From: Durusdinium trenchii
Taxonomy: Eukaryota; Sar; Dinophyceae; Suessiales; Symbiodiniaceae
Direction of reading: 5' to 3'
DNA length: 64,000 bases
Assembly: GCA_963970005.1 (NCBI GenBank)
Contig: CAXAMN010006624.1
Location: 138,285 to 202,284 of the forward strand
The position numbers were made by a program, and so were the translations under genes. This document shows, piece after piece, positions 23,401-35,400 of the stretch. The notes under the pieces were generated by a model that was not told the origin of the DNA, ran no database searches, and was given only the letters and a program-made list of their open reading frames with translations. Every line of letters begins with the position of its first letter. Within the stretch, counting starts at the first letter, position 1.

Positions 23401-26400
23401 AACCCCACACCTGAAACACATCCAAAGTACCCAAGACATACAAACTGTTTGTTCCTTGGCTGACCTGATTGGGGTCTTTTTTGAACACTTTCCGAAGGAT
23501 GTCCCTTTGAATATTCGACGCGTACTTGCCCTTGCATCCAGCTTGCTCCAAGGATTGGCACGGACCCTGCCATGTCACTCCGTGCATGCGAAACTCCTCC
23601 AGGCCAATTCTCGGGGAGCAATGTTTTTGCATGAGTCTGCAGTGTGGGCCCCTTGAATCCTTTCCAAGTTCCAACTAACTTGGAATACTTGGCCCCCCCT
23701 GTCCCACCAGCACTCCTTTCCAACATAGCTTAGGACCTTCTGCGTCTTTGCAAAAGAGCTAGCCTCAAAAGGAAGGGCTTCACAGCACTAGTTAGAGGGC
23801 CTTAGAGGGTTAGGAAGCTCCGCAAACTCACTAGACACTCTGCTGGTCACACAGTACCCAAGATGCATATAAGGCAAACATAGTTATTTTTTGCCTTTGG
23901 AGTATATTGGTCAACTGTGTCCCATCCATTTCCTTTCATGCCAAGTTTCTCCAAGTCCTGCCTCTTTCAAGAGGTATGCGTACAGAGGCGAAGATTTGGC
24001 ATTAGCCAAGTCAGCACCTGCGTGGGTTGGCACAGCTTATAATTATATTGCAACTGCAAGTCCCAAAAAAACAGAAAGCTAAACCTGCCATGCATCAGTT
24101 CTGGACCCGTGTTTTAACCACAGCATCAGAAGACAGTGGGCGATCCTTTCTCACCACGCCGGAAACACAATCATCTCATCTTTGGCTTGCCCCAGCCAGT
24201 GTCCAAAACTACTCAGGCAGCTGTCAAACCCCATCCAGACCTGAAGAAGGCCTACACCAATACATACAACACTAGTCAACATGAACCGTTTTTGGTAGCA
24301 AAGAGCAACCAGTCTAGAAATCTGGACCTAAAGGGTTTGGCCTGACTGACAAGATCTGACAAGATAAGGGTTTCCCTAGCTTGTCACACACAGCCTGTTC
24401 CCTCACGATGCCCCGTTCTGCTCAGCTGTCTCTGGAATTGCAGGAGGTGGAACCGCCTTGCCCTTAGCTTTGGCCTTGGGTTTTGGAGGTTCCTTAGTCA
24501 ATCAGGATGGAGAAGGAACTACTTATATATGTATCTCTATATATATTTATTATATAATATTATATATATATCCCTAGAAGTCTTGGGCTGCCAAACCAAT
24601 TTATTGTTTGGAATTCTAAATTTCAATATATACGTACTGGCTCGGAACTAATGTGTGACAAAGTTCCAAAACAGATTTGATCGAACGGACTGAGCCATTG
24701 TAGGAGGTAAATGCGGCCTCTGAAGCTCGGAGGGCCTTCATGCAGGACTCCTTTGTCGTTGCCTGCTCTGGGGTTTCGATGGCAGTGTCATCAACCCTCA
24801 AAGCGAAGAGACGTTCCAATTCAAGCCGGACATTCTTGATATCGCTGTAGCGGGTATCAAGCTCATCTTTGAACCCCTTGAGGAGCATGTCAGTCCTAGG
24901 CTGTTGTGATCAGGACGCATGAGCTCCCCTGAGAATAGTGTTTGTTCTTTGGAGCAAGGCAGCAAGGCACTAATTTTACCAAGTTCTGTTCTGTGTGTTT
25001 CAAACCAAGTTTCAATCCTGTTTTGTTTTCTTCAAGCTTTGCTTTCCATGACAAGATATCCGTGAGCTTGGCGCTGCAAGCAGCGATGTTTGAAGATAAC
25101 TTCTTACTCATGGGCTTTACCTTGCCACCCTTCTGATTGTCCGGCTGGGGTAGAGTACCACCAGAAGAACTAGCTTCCGCTTGAAATGAGCCAGCCTTCA
25201 GCTTGTCCAGTTGGGGCCCCAAACCTTGCCTTAGATGAGGATTCTTGAGATGGCCCAGTGGTTGTTCCTAGACACATGTCTATGTCACATCTGTGGACAG
25301 CCTAGCTACAAGACAGCTTTTGTTTGGGCCCCGTCCAATTGGCCAAAGGCTTCCAGGCCTACAGACATATTCTCCTGGTGTTCTTCTTCGAAGCTCATAG
25401 CATCCCAAACCCTCAGAAGAAACCACTCCTGAGCTTGAGCACCATTTCAAGGTCACAGCAGCCGACTCAGCCAAGAAGAAGGCAGGAGGGTCATTGGGCT
25501 AAGGGTGGCTCAGGTGTTTGGAATTGGTCCTACATGCAACCAGGCTTCTTCCTGCCCACGGGCTTCCGGGTGTTCCATGAAGTACACTGTCAAGTCTTGT
25601 GGTGATTTGTTCTGTTCCTGCTCTTTCTTATCGTTCAAGATCTGCGCTGCATTTGCCGGCCCGAATTTCTTCTTCACTTCCCAGTATGGGAGGAGAACGT
25701 GGCGGCCCTTTCTTTTTTGCGAGGCAGACTTGGTCATGTTGAGCAGTAGGCTAGAATTCATCCACACTTCTCCACTTTGGACAAAGTCTTCGAACAAAGT
25801 TGATAGCATTCGATCTCAGCTCAGGAAATTGTTGTGAACAAAGTTCATAACACAAACAGAGTGTGGACACCAAAAACACCCTTGATTGCATATAGACTAG
25901 ATACTGCTTTTGCGATTCTTCCACAGTTCCAGGATGGCAGGCGGACAGGAGGGACCTTGCAGAGGGATTCCAACACTTCAGTTTCAATGTTGTAAAAGCA
26001 CAAGGACACCAAACAACATGCTTTAGATCTCCCCACCTGCGAAGCTCCTGTTAAAGCGCATGCGGCAGTTGTGAGACAAGCGATCCAAATGTTCCTGTTC
26101 AGTTTCCTCTCGACCCTTGGGACCTATGAACTTGACACCACCATCCGGAAGAAAGATTGCATCTGGATCATTGGAATACTTCTGCTGCAAAAGTGAGAGA
26201 GATGCTTCAGCCTGCCATTGGTCCAACCACATGTGCACATGATTGCTTCACAGAGAGTCTTTAAACACTTCATATATGCATTATGGCTTAAGGATGGGTT
26301 TGGCCGTGTTTGGCCCGATCTATACAAAACATGCACATCCATACCATCCATCCTGCCTCCAACTGGGTTGTGTCTTTCCTGTGCAGCTCTGCTGTTGCCA

Positions 26401-29400
26401 GGTCCGGCAGGGTCGGCTCAAGCGTGGGAGCTTCAGGCACATCCAGGGGAGGTGTCAGTGGTGGGTTGGCCACCTGAAGGAACTGGCCACAATTCTAGGG
26501 TGACTCAACCGACGTAACCAGAGTTCTTGATGAGGAAGTTGGAATTCAGGATTAATTGTACAGTCCACCATAATACTCTGGGGCTCCAAACACATTCATT
26601 CTGAAAAGGTGTTGGGATTGGGTTTGAGGGCTCAAGGGTTCAAGAATCTTCTGACAAGGTATTTGGAGCCAAACATATGAAGAAACCCTACCTGCGGAGC
26701 AACCGTGGCCACCTCCAAAACAGCCATCAAAGCAGTCTTCTCAGGTCCATCTTCCAGGGATTGAACATGTTGGAGAGCAAGAGTAGAAGCGTCCAAAAGC
26801 CTAGTGCCATCAGCTGCCTGATTCCCACCTGTAGAACACTTGCTGTCCTCCAGAGAGATTTTCTGAAATTCCTCATACATGCTGCCAAGTTCACTCAGAA
26901 GATCTTGGCATGCAGGGTCCAGCTCATGGGCACCCTTAAGCTCAGTAAGGAGCTGTCTCAGGGATCGAGTTAGTGCCACGTGTGAATCCGCAACCACTGT
27001 TTCCTGTTCCTTGACCTTGCTGGCAGAGGTTTGAAGCTTTTGGTTTTCCCAAGCCTCCAACTGTCCAAGAAACTCAGGAGTGCCAGCATTCTGGCCAACC
27101 TTGGCCAACTGGATCTCCTTGGCCTTCCTAACGTGTTTACACAGGCAGTCATGTTCTGTTTTGACCTTCTCTAGGTCCTCCACAGCCACATCTTTGGCAC
27201 AAATCAAACTCCAAATTTGAGAAATCATTTCTACTTGACCTGGAGCATGTTCTGCAGGGACCTCGGGCCCCCTGACCTGAATCCAACACATCAGCCTCTT
27301 GATTTGTTCTTCCTCTGTCGTGTAGTCTGTACCACCTGGATCCTTGCCAAAAAGGTAACTACTTACCGGTTGGTCACACTCCGTTGCCAACTCAAAGTCT
27401 TTCCTCGCTGCTGCTTGCGATCCATGTCCCCAAGGTGAGTCCCGGGCGTAGGGAATCGTGGTCATAGTCGGTGACTGTCGAAAGCCCCCACCACCAGGTG
27501 CAACAAGATTCTTTCCAACAGAGTCACCTAGTCAGATGATCAAAATTCCAAACAATACAACAACTCTGGCACCATTCCATACCATTCCCACACTTTAGCC
27601 CATGGCCAAGCCACCCACACTAGCTGTCGTGGATTTGAGCGTGGAAGGTGTCCCTGAAGCTGCCAACAACTCGAGCTCATCCTTCGCCACCTGACAGCAA
27701 AATAAGAGGCATGGCTATTGCTTTCGTGGCAGGGTTTTGCATATAGAATATAAATATATATATATATACACAGAGTTCTTGCAAAAACAAACCACCACCC
27801 CCCACACACGCCTGAACTTTGACTTTCTTGTACTCAGGGCTTTTGGTGGGGGTGCCCTTTGGGCCAGGTGGAGGGCGGGGATGCTTGACACCAGAAGCAT
27901 GATCGGCCAATGCCGAAGTTGCAGCCATCCGAACATCATTGCCACCTCAACAGTTGTTGCTGGCACCGGTTTGGGTCATGCTGCTAGATGGATCCATGAT
28001 CCATGCTCCTAGATCTTGTCCATGTCACTTATAGAGGAGTGTCCGGCACGAACAAAACCACATCCATGAGTATATATATATATATATATATCCAAGTACC
28101 TTCTCAGAAGATGATTGAAGACACGCTTATATAGGTTTGGAGGGTCCGAGTACCTTCTGAGAAGGCACTTGGATTTGTAGGGTATATATAAGTTGTACTA
28201 GTAGTAACGTCCGGCCAGTCCCGCCATCTATCAGTTTTGTACATATCATGTGCTTCGGTTTGTTTGGAATATTGGACACTCCAGCTAGCTTACCATGTGG
28301 ACTCGATGTTCGATATGGCCCCGTGGGATCCATTAAGGAATACAGCACTTCATTCCAACCAAGATTCCACCTGCAGTAGCCAAGGCCATGGATTTAGCCT
28401 GTTCCAGCCTTTCTGCCACTGAGCCCATCTCTCTCCCAAAGTCAAATCCATCAGTACTGGCTGAGGCGCGTGACCGAAAGCTTGCCTCCAGGAGCTGGGG
28501 TGGGAAGTGGAGGTCCAAAGCCCCTACAGAATCTAGCAACCCTGACATCTTGGGCACATGCACTAGCTCCACCACCATTCAAGGCCCACTAGTGTTGTCC
28601 AGCTGTGACCTCTACCATCTGCTTGCATCACATGCATATCACCATATATATATATATATGTTTACAATCTCATGGGTAGATGCATAAATCACAGCAAACA
28701 AACGATGGCCTGAGAGGAAGGTTTGCTTTTTGCAGCCATGGGCACACCCCTTTCATTCGCCATCCCTCCTCACACACAGCCCAGCCAACCACAAGTGGCT
28801 GAAAGGAACCCAACCCTGGAGGTTGACATTTGTGATGTCAGGTCATGTCATACTTCTTTTATCTTTGGTTGAAACCTACCTTGGTGTACAACATGTTTCA
28901 TTATGGCTTGGAGCTCCAACTAGCCCCTCAGAAGGCATTCTGTTCCTTAGGTTTGTGGTTCGAAGCCCTCCCATCTAAATCCACAGCCCCACCACAGCCC
29001 CAGCAATAGATCAGAGAAAAATTCTGGCTAGCCAGGATGCCTCACTGGGGGAATTCCAAATTAACGCAAAATAACGCAAAATAACGCACAGAATCCCCTG
29101 AGCACGGTCTTTGAACGCAAAATAACGCTAAATTAACGCAGACTAATTTTAAAAATGACTAGCTATTTTTGTATTTTGGATAGCTTTCCCTGCTCCAAAA
29201 CCAGTCGCCACATTGGATCATCCCAATTTTGTATGGGTTCCTGTTCTGCGGGTGTGGATTCCATTGGAGCCTCTCCGTATGAATGGTTTCTTTGCTCCAC
29301 ATCGATTCCATTGGACCACAACCTTCAAATTTGAGGTCTCCATTGGAGCGTTCCCATGTGAAGTCTTGAATTTGTCATATTACATTGGAGGAGGGACGGG

Positions 29401-32400
29401 GGGGAATTCATGTTTTGATTGGGAGTTTCCATTGGAGCCTGATTGGGTTCTACTGGACTGTTTTTTTTTTGAAGGTTTCCATTGGAGCCTGGCCAGGTGG
29501 GGCCCAAACAAAACTAATAGGCATGGTTTCCATTGGAGCCTGGTGAGGTGGTGCCCGAACAAAACTAGTAGTACTAATAGACATGGGTTCCATTGGGGCC
29601 CTGATGAAACCTTAAGCTTCTGAGAAGGTACTTGGATCCCTAGGGTAGCTAGATCTAGATATATCCTAGCTAGCTCAGCTAAGAGCTTAGTCACTGGCAG
29701 GTCTGATACATCTGTAAGATTGGGTTTTGCATCCAGGCAGTTTGCCCCCAATGCTCCTGAACAATGCAGCAGGCCAGCCGATCAAAGGGCATCCATCATC
29801 CAAAATAGGCTACAGGCATTCACTGGCCTTAGCACCTGTACATGCATACCGGATGTCATCATGCTTAATATAACTCACGTAGCCATAAATATATATATAT
29901 ATATATTGTCAATCCGTTTTCCTCAAACCCAACAATTCTTTTTGTCCGGTCTTGCTGCTAGCTAGGATCTGTAAGTGTGTGGGCAAAAGCTCCCAGTGTT
30001 ACAAGCCAACACATACGAGCACCCACACTGAAAGCCACAAAGGCTAGTACTAATTAAGCAGAGGGCCAAGGGTTGGCAAAACTATTGACCAACCATTTTT
30101 GGGCACTATACTTTCCCTTCCAAATATCTCCTTATGGCCATGTCAGCCACTGTTTTGCTGGGGTTGATCTGGATGGGCACCAACGGGTCAGGGATCAATT
30201 TCCCTTCAGCGATCACTGTCTTGACAAAGTCTAGGAATGGCTGAAGCTCTGCGAACTTCCAGCAGTTCGGAGGAGGCTCCTGGACAACCAGTTAGGGAGC
30301 AAGGGGAGCAGCTACCAGCAACAAAGTCCCTTCCCAGACAACACAACTTCAGACCTCGACCAGTTAAAGTGATTTTCAATTGGGTCCCCCAGCAGAAGTC
30401 TCCTGAAACCCACACTGGGTGACAAAGCTGTGGAGGTCTGGGCATGGACTTTCCTCCTCAGCTCAGCTGCGCGTGTATTGGGATTGGCAAAGATTGCATA
30501 AACAAAACCAGACTCTAAGACTCAAAGACTATCTACAGCTGGTCAGACCTAATGAACTAGTAGACCAAGGTTCAGATCGCATATACTCGAGATGTAAGTT
30601 TGCCACTTCTTCCCCAAATGATTTGGGATATACCTGACTGGACTTCATGTCCTTGTCCCCACTCCTTACAATGCAACCACGACAGCCACCAGCTTTAACA
30701 AAAAATCATTGAAGGTGAGCATCACATGTTCATTCAAGTGCTGAGTACCGGTCACCACTTTCTTCCCAGTTTCCTTGTTCACAGTCACTTTGACCATACG
30801 TTTGTCCATCTCCTGGGCCTTCACCTTGAGCTTTGCGCGGTCCTTTCGTGAGAGCTGTTGGTTGAGGTATCCAGCCCATATCCTTGGCTTCACTCACAGG
30901 TCAACTTTGAACATACCCTTTGCTCCCGAAACCCGATGGTCTTCACAACTACATATTTTCCGCTTGGGTTGACCAGGGGCGGGCCCCAAGTCGGTACAAA
31001 CAGGGGCTTAAAGTTTAAGCCCCTGTTTGTACCGACTTGGGGCCCGCCTTTCTAGCATCATGGCCCCGCCCCTGGCCAATAATATTGTACTTGATCAAGA
31101 TGTCAAGTTGTTATAGTACTCCCTGGCCAAGCAAAGATGGAATTTGTTCTGCCCAGTGGTGCATTTGGCTTGGTTTTTGTGGTCAATGTTCAAGCACTCT
31201 GGACAAATTGGCCGGTCCAAGGTGCGCATTTGAGATGCCCAGCTGTGGCTTGACACTCCAGCCACCATAATATCCCATAGACCTTGCCAACTGCTGAGAC
31301 AGCAGATACTGCAGGACCAATGAGTTTATTCCAAGTTGGGTTTGGTATGCATGCCACATCAGCCACAAACAGTTAACCCACTGAGTGTTCTACCACGATG
31401 TTCTGTGGGAACGCAACCACGTTTGGTGAATCAAGAAGTTCAGGTAGGGCCAGGCATGAAGGGCAGATTGGAGTGGGTTCTCAATGAAAAAGACCACTGA
31501 TCTCACCAACCCAACAACCACGAGTAAGCACGACCTTGTGCAAACCGTGTTCCCTTCTTGCGCAAATGCTCGGGTAAGATCTCCATATGGGCTGAACATC
31601 GACCGTCGGTGCATGGAACTCGACATGAAGCTGAAGCTATTGCACGGAACTTCTAGCCAGGCAAGCCCACGTCTCTTGACCCTCAGGAGCAAGGCCAATG
31701 CATTGATGAAGCCGAAGACTAAACCAAGATCCTGCATAGCATCCCTGGCCACATCGAAGCCTTGCCTCAGCCAGTGTTTCTGTTAAGATCCACCCCACAG
31801 GGCACCCAAAAAACCTTGAAGTGGCACAAGCACACACCGACCCAGAACTCATGATCGAGTTGAGTGTTCTATGAAAAAAAATCAGTGGCCTCACGTGCAG
31901 ATTTAAGTGTTTCCAACCATCTTTGCCCGGAGGAACGTCATCGCTATGGATCTGATCACCAAGCTACGCCGTGGCATTGGCCGCACCTTGGTGGAGACAG
32001 TCCAGATAGATCACATAGCATGTTTCTTCAAGTCAGGGTGGGTGAGGTCTCACGTCTTCGAAGACTTGAATCCTGATGCTATTCAATCAGAATTGATACG
32101 ATTGATATCATCAAATGCCTACATTTTCCTCAAACCAATCTGCAAGCAGGGAACGGAATCCAGCCACAATAGAACCAACTCCACAGAAGTACTCGCAGCA
32201 ATCCAGGTCCTGGAGGATTTGCACAAAAAGCAAATTGATAAACGATGTTGGGTCATGCTTCTGCTGCAGACTAGGGGTATTCAGAATCATGTTAATTGTT
32301 CTGTCACACGTTGTCTTGAAGGTTTGCCAGTTTTAGTATCTAGTATCCGATATTGCTTTGGCTCTGTTTATGACAGACTGCACTAATCCTCATTACTAGC

Positions 32401-35400
32401 TAAAACAGACCCATCTTTTGATCCACCCCAAGCCCACAGTCACGGGTGGAGTCTGGCAATGAGTTCTGGGCGACAAAGTCCAGGATGTGAACCCTGGGCA
32501 GCTGTACAGACTGGTATCAGTATTGTTCTTTTTTTTCTGACATTGCCACATGCAGTAGGCCACAACCTCATTATTAAGGGATCCCTACACATCGAACGGT
32601 AAGCAATATGGCACTTCCACACTTCAATATATACTGCCCATTTTTATGCCATGTTTGTACTCTCGGCAATAGGAGCCCTGTAGTCACACACTTGCATGAC
32701 ATTGGACCCCCACAATACTTACGAGTCGCCAAGGGACAGCACAGGCGGGCAACCAAGGCAAAGGAGCGCTGCACACTGAAGCTTCGAAATGTGAAGCGAT
32801 CTCAACGGCATGGTCCCAAGATGGCAGCAGCTCAGCACACTAACTTAGATCTGTGAAGTGGCTGTGACAGCATTGTTCTATATATGAGATGGGTCTGGAA
32901 CAAAATTGGGATATCAGATCTAGAATCTAGAGCTACTGGCTTTCTTTTGCTGGCTTGAAAATATGGCGGGGTTTGACCACATCAGCCCGAGTCTGATGAA
33001 GTGATGCAATAAGCATGGCACTCAAGCAGTCACGAAGAAACATGCTTTTCCTGGAAAGAACCCGATCTGAAACCCAAAGTCTGTTCTCGATCACACTAGG
33101 CATGCATCGGGTAAACAATGGGATAAACCAAGCACCCGGTGTGGTGCCACAGGCGGCACCTGGAAGTCTTTCTGCACCTTCTCCAATTTGTCCTGGGCCA
33201 TAGCTTTGCATATGGCAAACCCACTTGAGCAAGATTGAACTGGCCATCCACTTTGATCTGTAGAAGGCCGTCTAAACCCCTCAAAATAACAGCACAAATC
33301 CTTTTGCAGGACACCTGTGTCAGATAGCTTAAAGGGTCACAAAGGCTTTTGAATAAGAACACCTGGCCATATTAGCAGACTAAGATGGCAATTTTCCTCT
33401 TGGGTTGGCCAAGGACGGGGCCATGATGCAAGAAGTGCGGGCCCCAAACCGTGTTCATCTGGGCCTTTCTGGAAAGGCCCAGATGAACACCGATTTGGGG
33501 CCCGCATTTCTTGCATCATGGCCCCGTCCTTGGCCAACCCAAGAGGAAAATTACCAGACTAAGAGGACTAAGAGTTGAACATGCTTGTACTTTGGTCAGC
33601 TAGAGCTCGGATTAATGAGGTGGTTTGGTGGCTCGCCCACCACCCTCCTCACCTGCACCCACCACCAAAGCTCCACTGCTGCTCGACGATGAGGTGGGCT
33701 GTCGACCTGCGAGGGCTCCAATGACCGAGCCCTGGCTGAATCAGACCCCAGGACTACCTGCGTAGATGGATCGGACTTTTCCCCAAAGTTCCGCTTCACT
33801 TCTCAAAACTCATCAGGCCAAGGTCTAATGCGCAATCTTTGCAAGGGCTGGTGGCACACGGGTCCTCCATGCTTCAATAGGTTGCAAAATTATACTCTAG
33901 TTACAACAAGTTATACAGGATATATTGAACAAAGACACATATGTTGATCTGTTGGACCATCTCCACTTCAGCACCAAGCTCATGACTGCTCAATACCATG
34001 CCTGAACTTAGATGCAAGCCCACCCGGAGTGGCATCCACTACAGTGTAGTGCCATGAGTCACAGCTTGAAAACATAGGTAATTATTTGGCCGCCCGAGAA
34101 TTCCAAAATATATATATATATATACATAACTATATAATTAATGTATGGTGGGTACAGCACGACTGAGCAGGACTCAATCTTGCACACTGTGCGTAAACCA
34201 CAGAATAGTTCTGGCAAAATCTCACCCCCACATTGCAATCTTCTTGGCTTTCTCCCACCTGGCCAGGCAGTGCATATTTCGTGCAGTATGCATGTATATA
34301 TATATATGGTCATGGAACTAAAAGGCACTGCCATCACAAAGCAATAAGTGCACATGCTGACACTTTAAAGTTGTTTGCGCAAGTCTTTGAATAACAAGCT
34401 GGTGGCACGTTTCAGTAGGATCACCCTCCCACCCAATTTGGATGGCACCAGTGCTGTAAGGACTCTTGCCCAGGAGTTCTTGGGAAACATCCGGGTTGGC
34501 CTTCGAAATGTAAAAAGCCTGTTGGTAGAGAACCACACCGATTTGGCAGCCAACGGTCTTGGGATCATAGCATGTGAAACTCCTTAATGCACAGTGGCAC
34601 CAAAAGAAAAACAAATTACACCTAAATGGCTATTAGTTGAACCGTAAGTTCAACATGTTGCTACTGAGGAACTTCTTGGCAAAGTCAGCCCCCGGGAGCT
34701 TCAAGCCATCAATGTTCAAGCCGCGCAAGGTTTCCAACGCATGCTGGGCCTTGTTTGCTGATGAAGCCTTCCGCTTGCTTGCTGCTGGTGCGTGCAGAGG
34801 GCTGTGGCTGTTTGCAGCAAAAGCTTTGGCCTTTGGGGATAGCTTGAAAGCTGCAGAGGGAGATTCTTGCTTCTGCTTACTAGGTTCACTCTTCTTGACA
34901 GGGGTGCCACCAGCTTGCTTAGCTGTTTGTGGGTGCTCGGCAACAGCTTTAAACTCAGGTTCCAAGGTTCTTTTGGCACCCCTGCCTTTGCGAGCCATCT
35001 TTTGTTGCACAGCCATAACCTTGGCTTCAGCCTTTTCAAGCTTTTCTCGAGCCTTCTCCAAGGCCTTGTCGGCTGCTGTTTTCTTTTTCTGGGCCGCTTT
35101 CTCTTTGGCATCATCCTTCTTCTCATTTTCCTCTTCCTCCAAACGTTTCTTCAGTTGTCGCTGTGATTCAACACTGGTTTCCACATGTGTGGAACTCCCC
35201 AAAGCTTCCGATGTCCGGGATTTGATCTCGTTCAACACATCTTCTGGGAGAGTTGGTGGGTTTGGAAGGAGTTGGTCCTTGTTTCTTCCTGCTGCTGGTT
35301 TTTGCTTTTTGGCCTTGGGCTGCTCACAGGGTGCCACCCCTGCTTCTTGCTTGTATTGATCACCCACATCAGGACACTCCATCACCACACCCACATCAGG

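Noticed and set aside
31907..32386. 159-codon plus-strand ORF inside the giant gene
   Set aside because: It is the antisense of the methyltransferase-like exon (32123-32209) and neighbouring intron. The minus strand carries the recognisable motif and splice signals.
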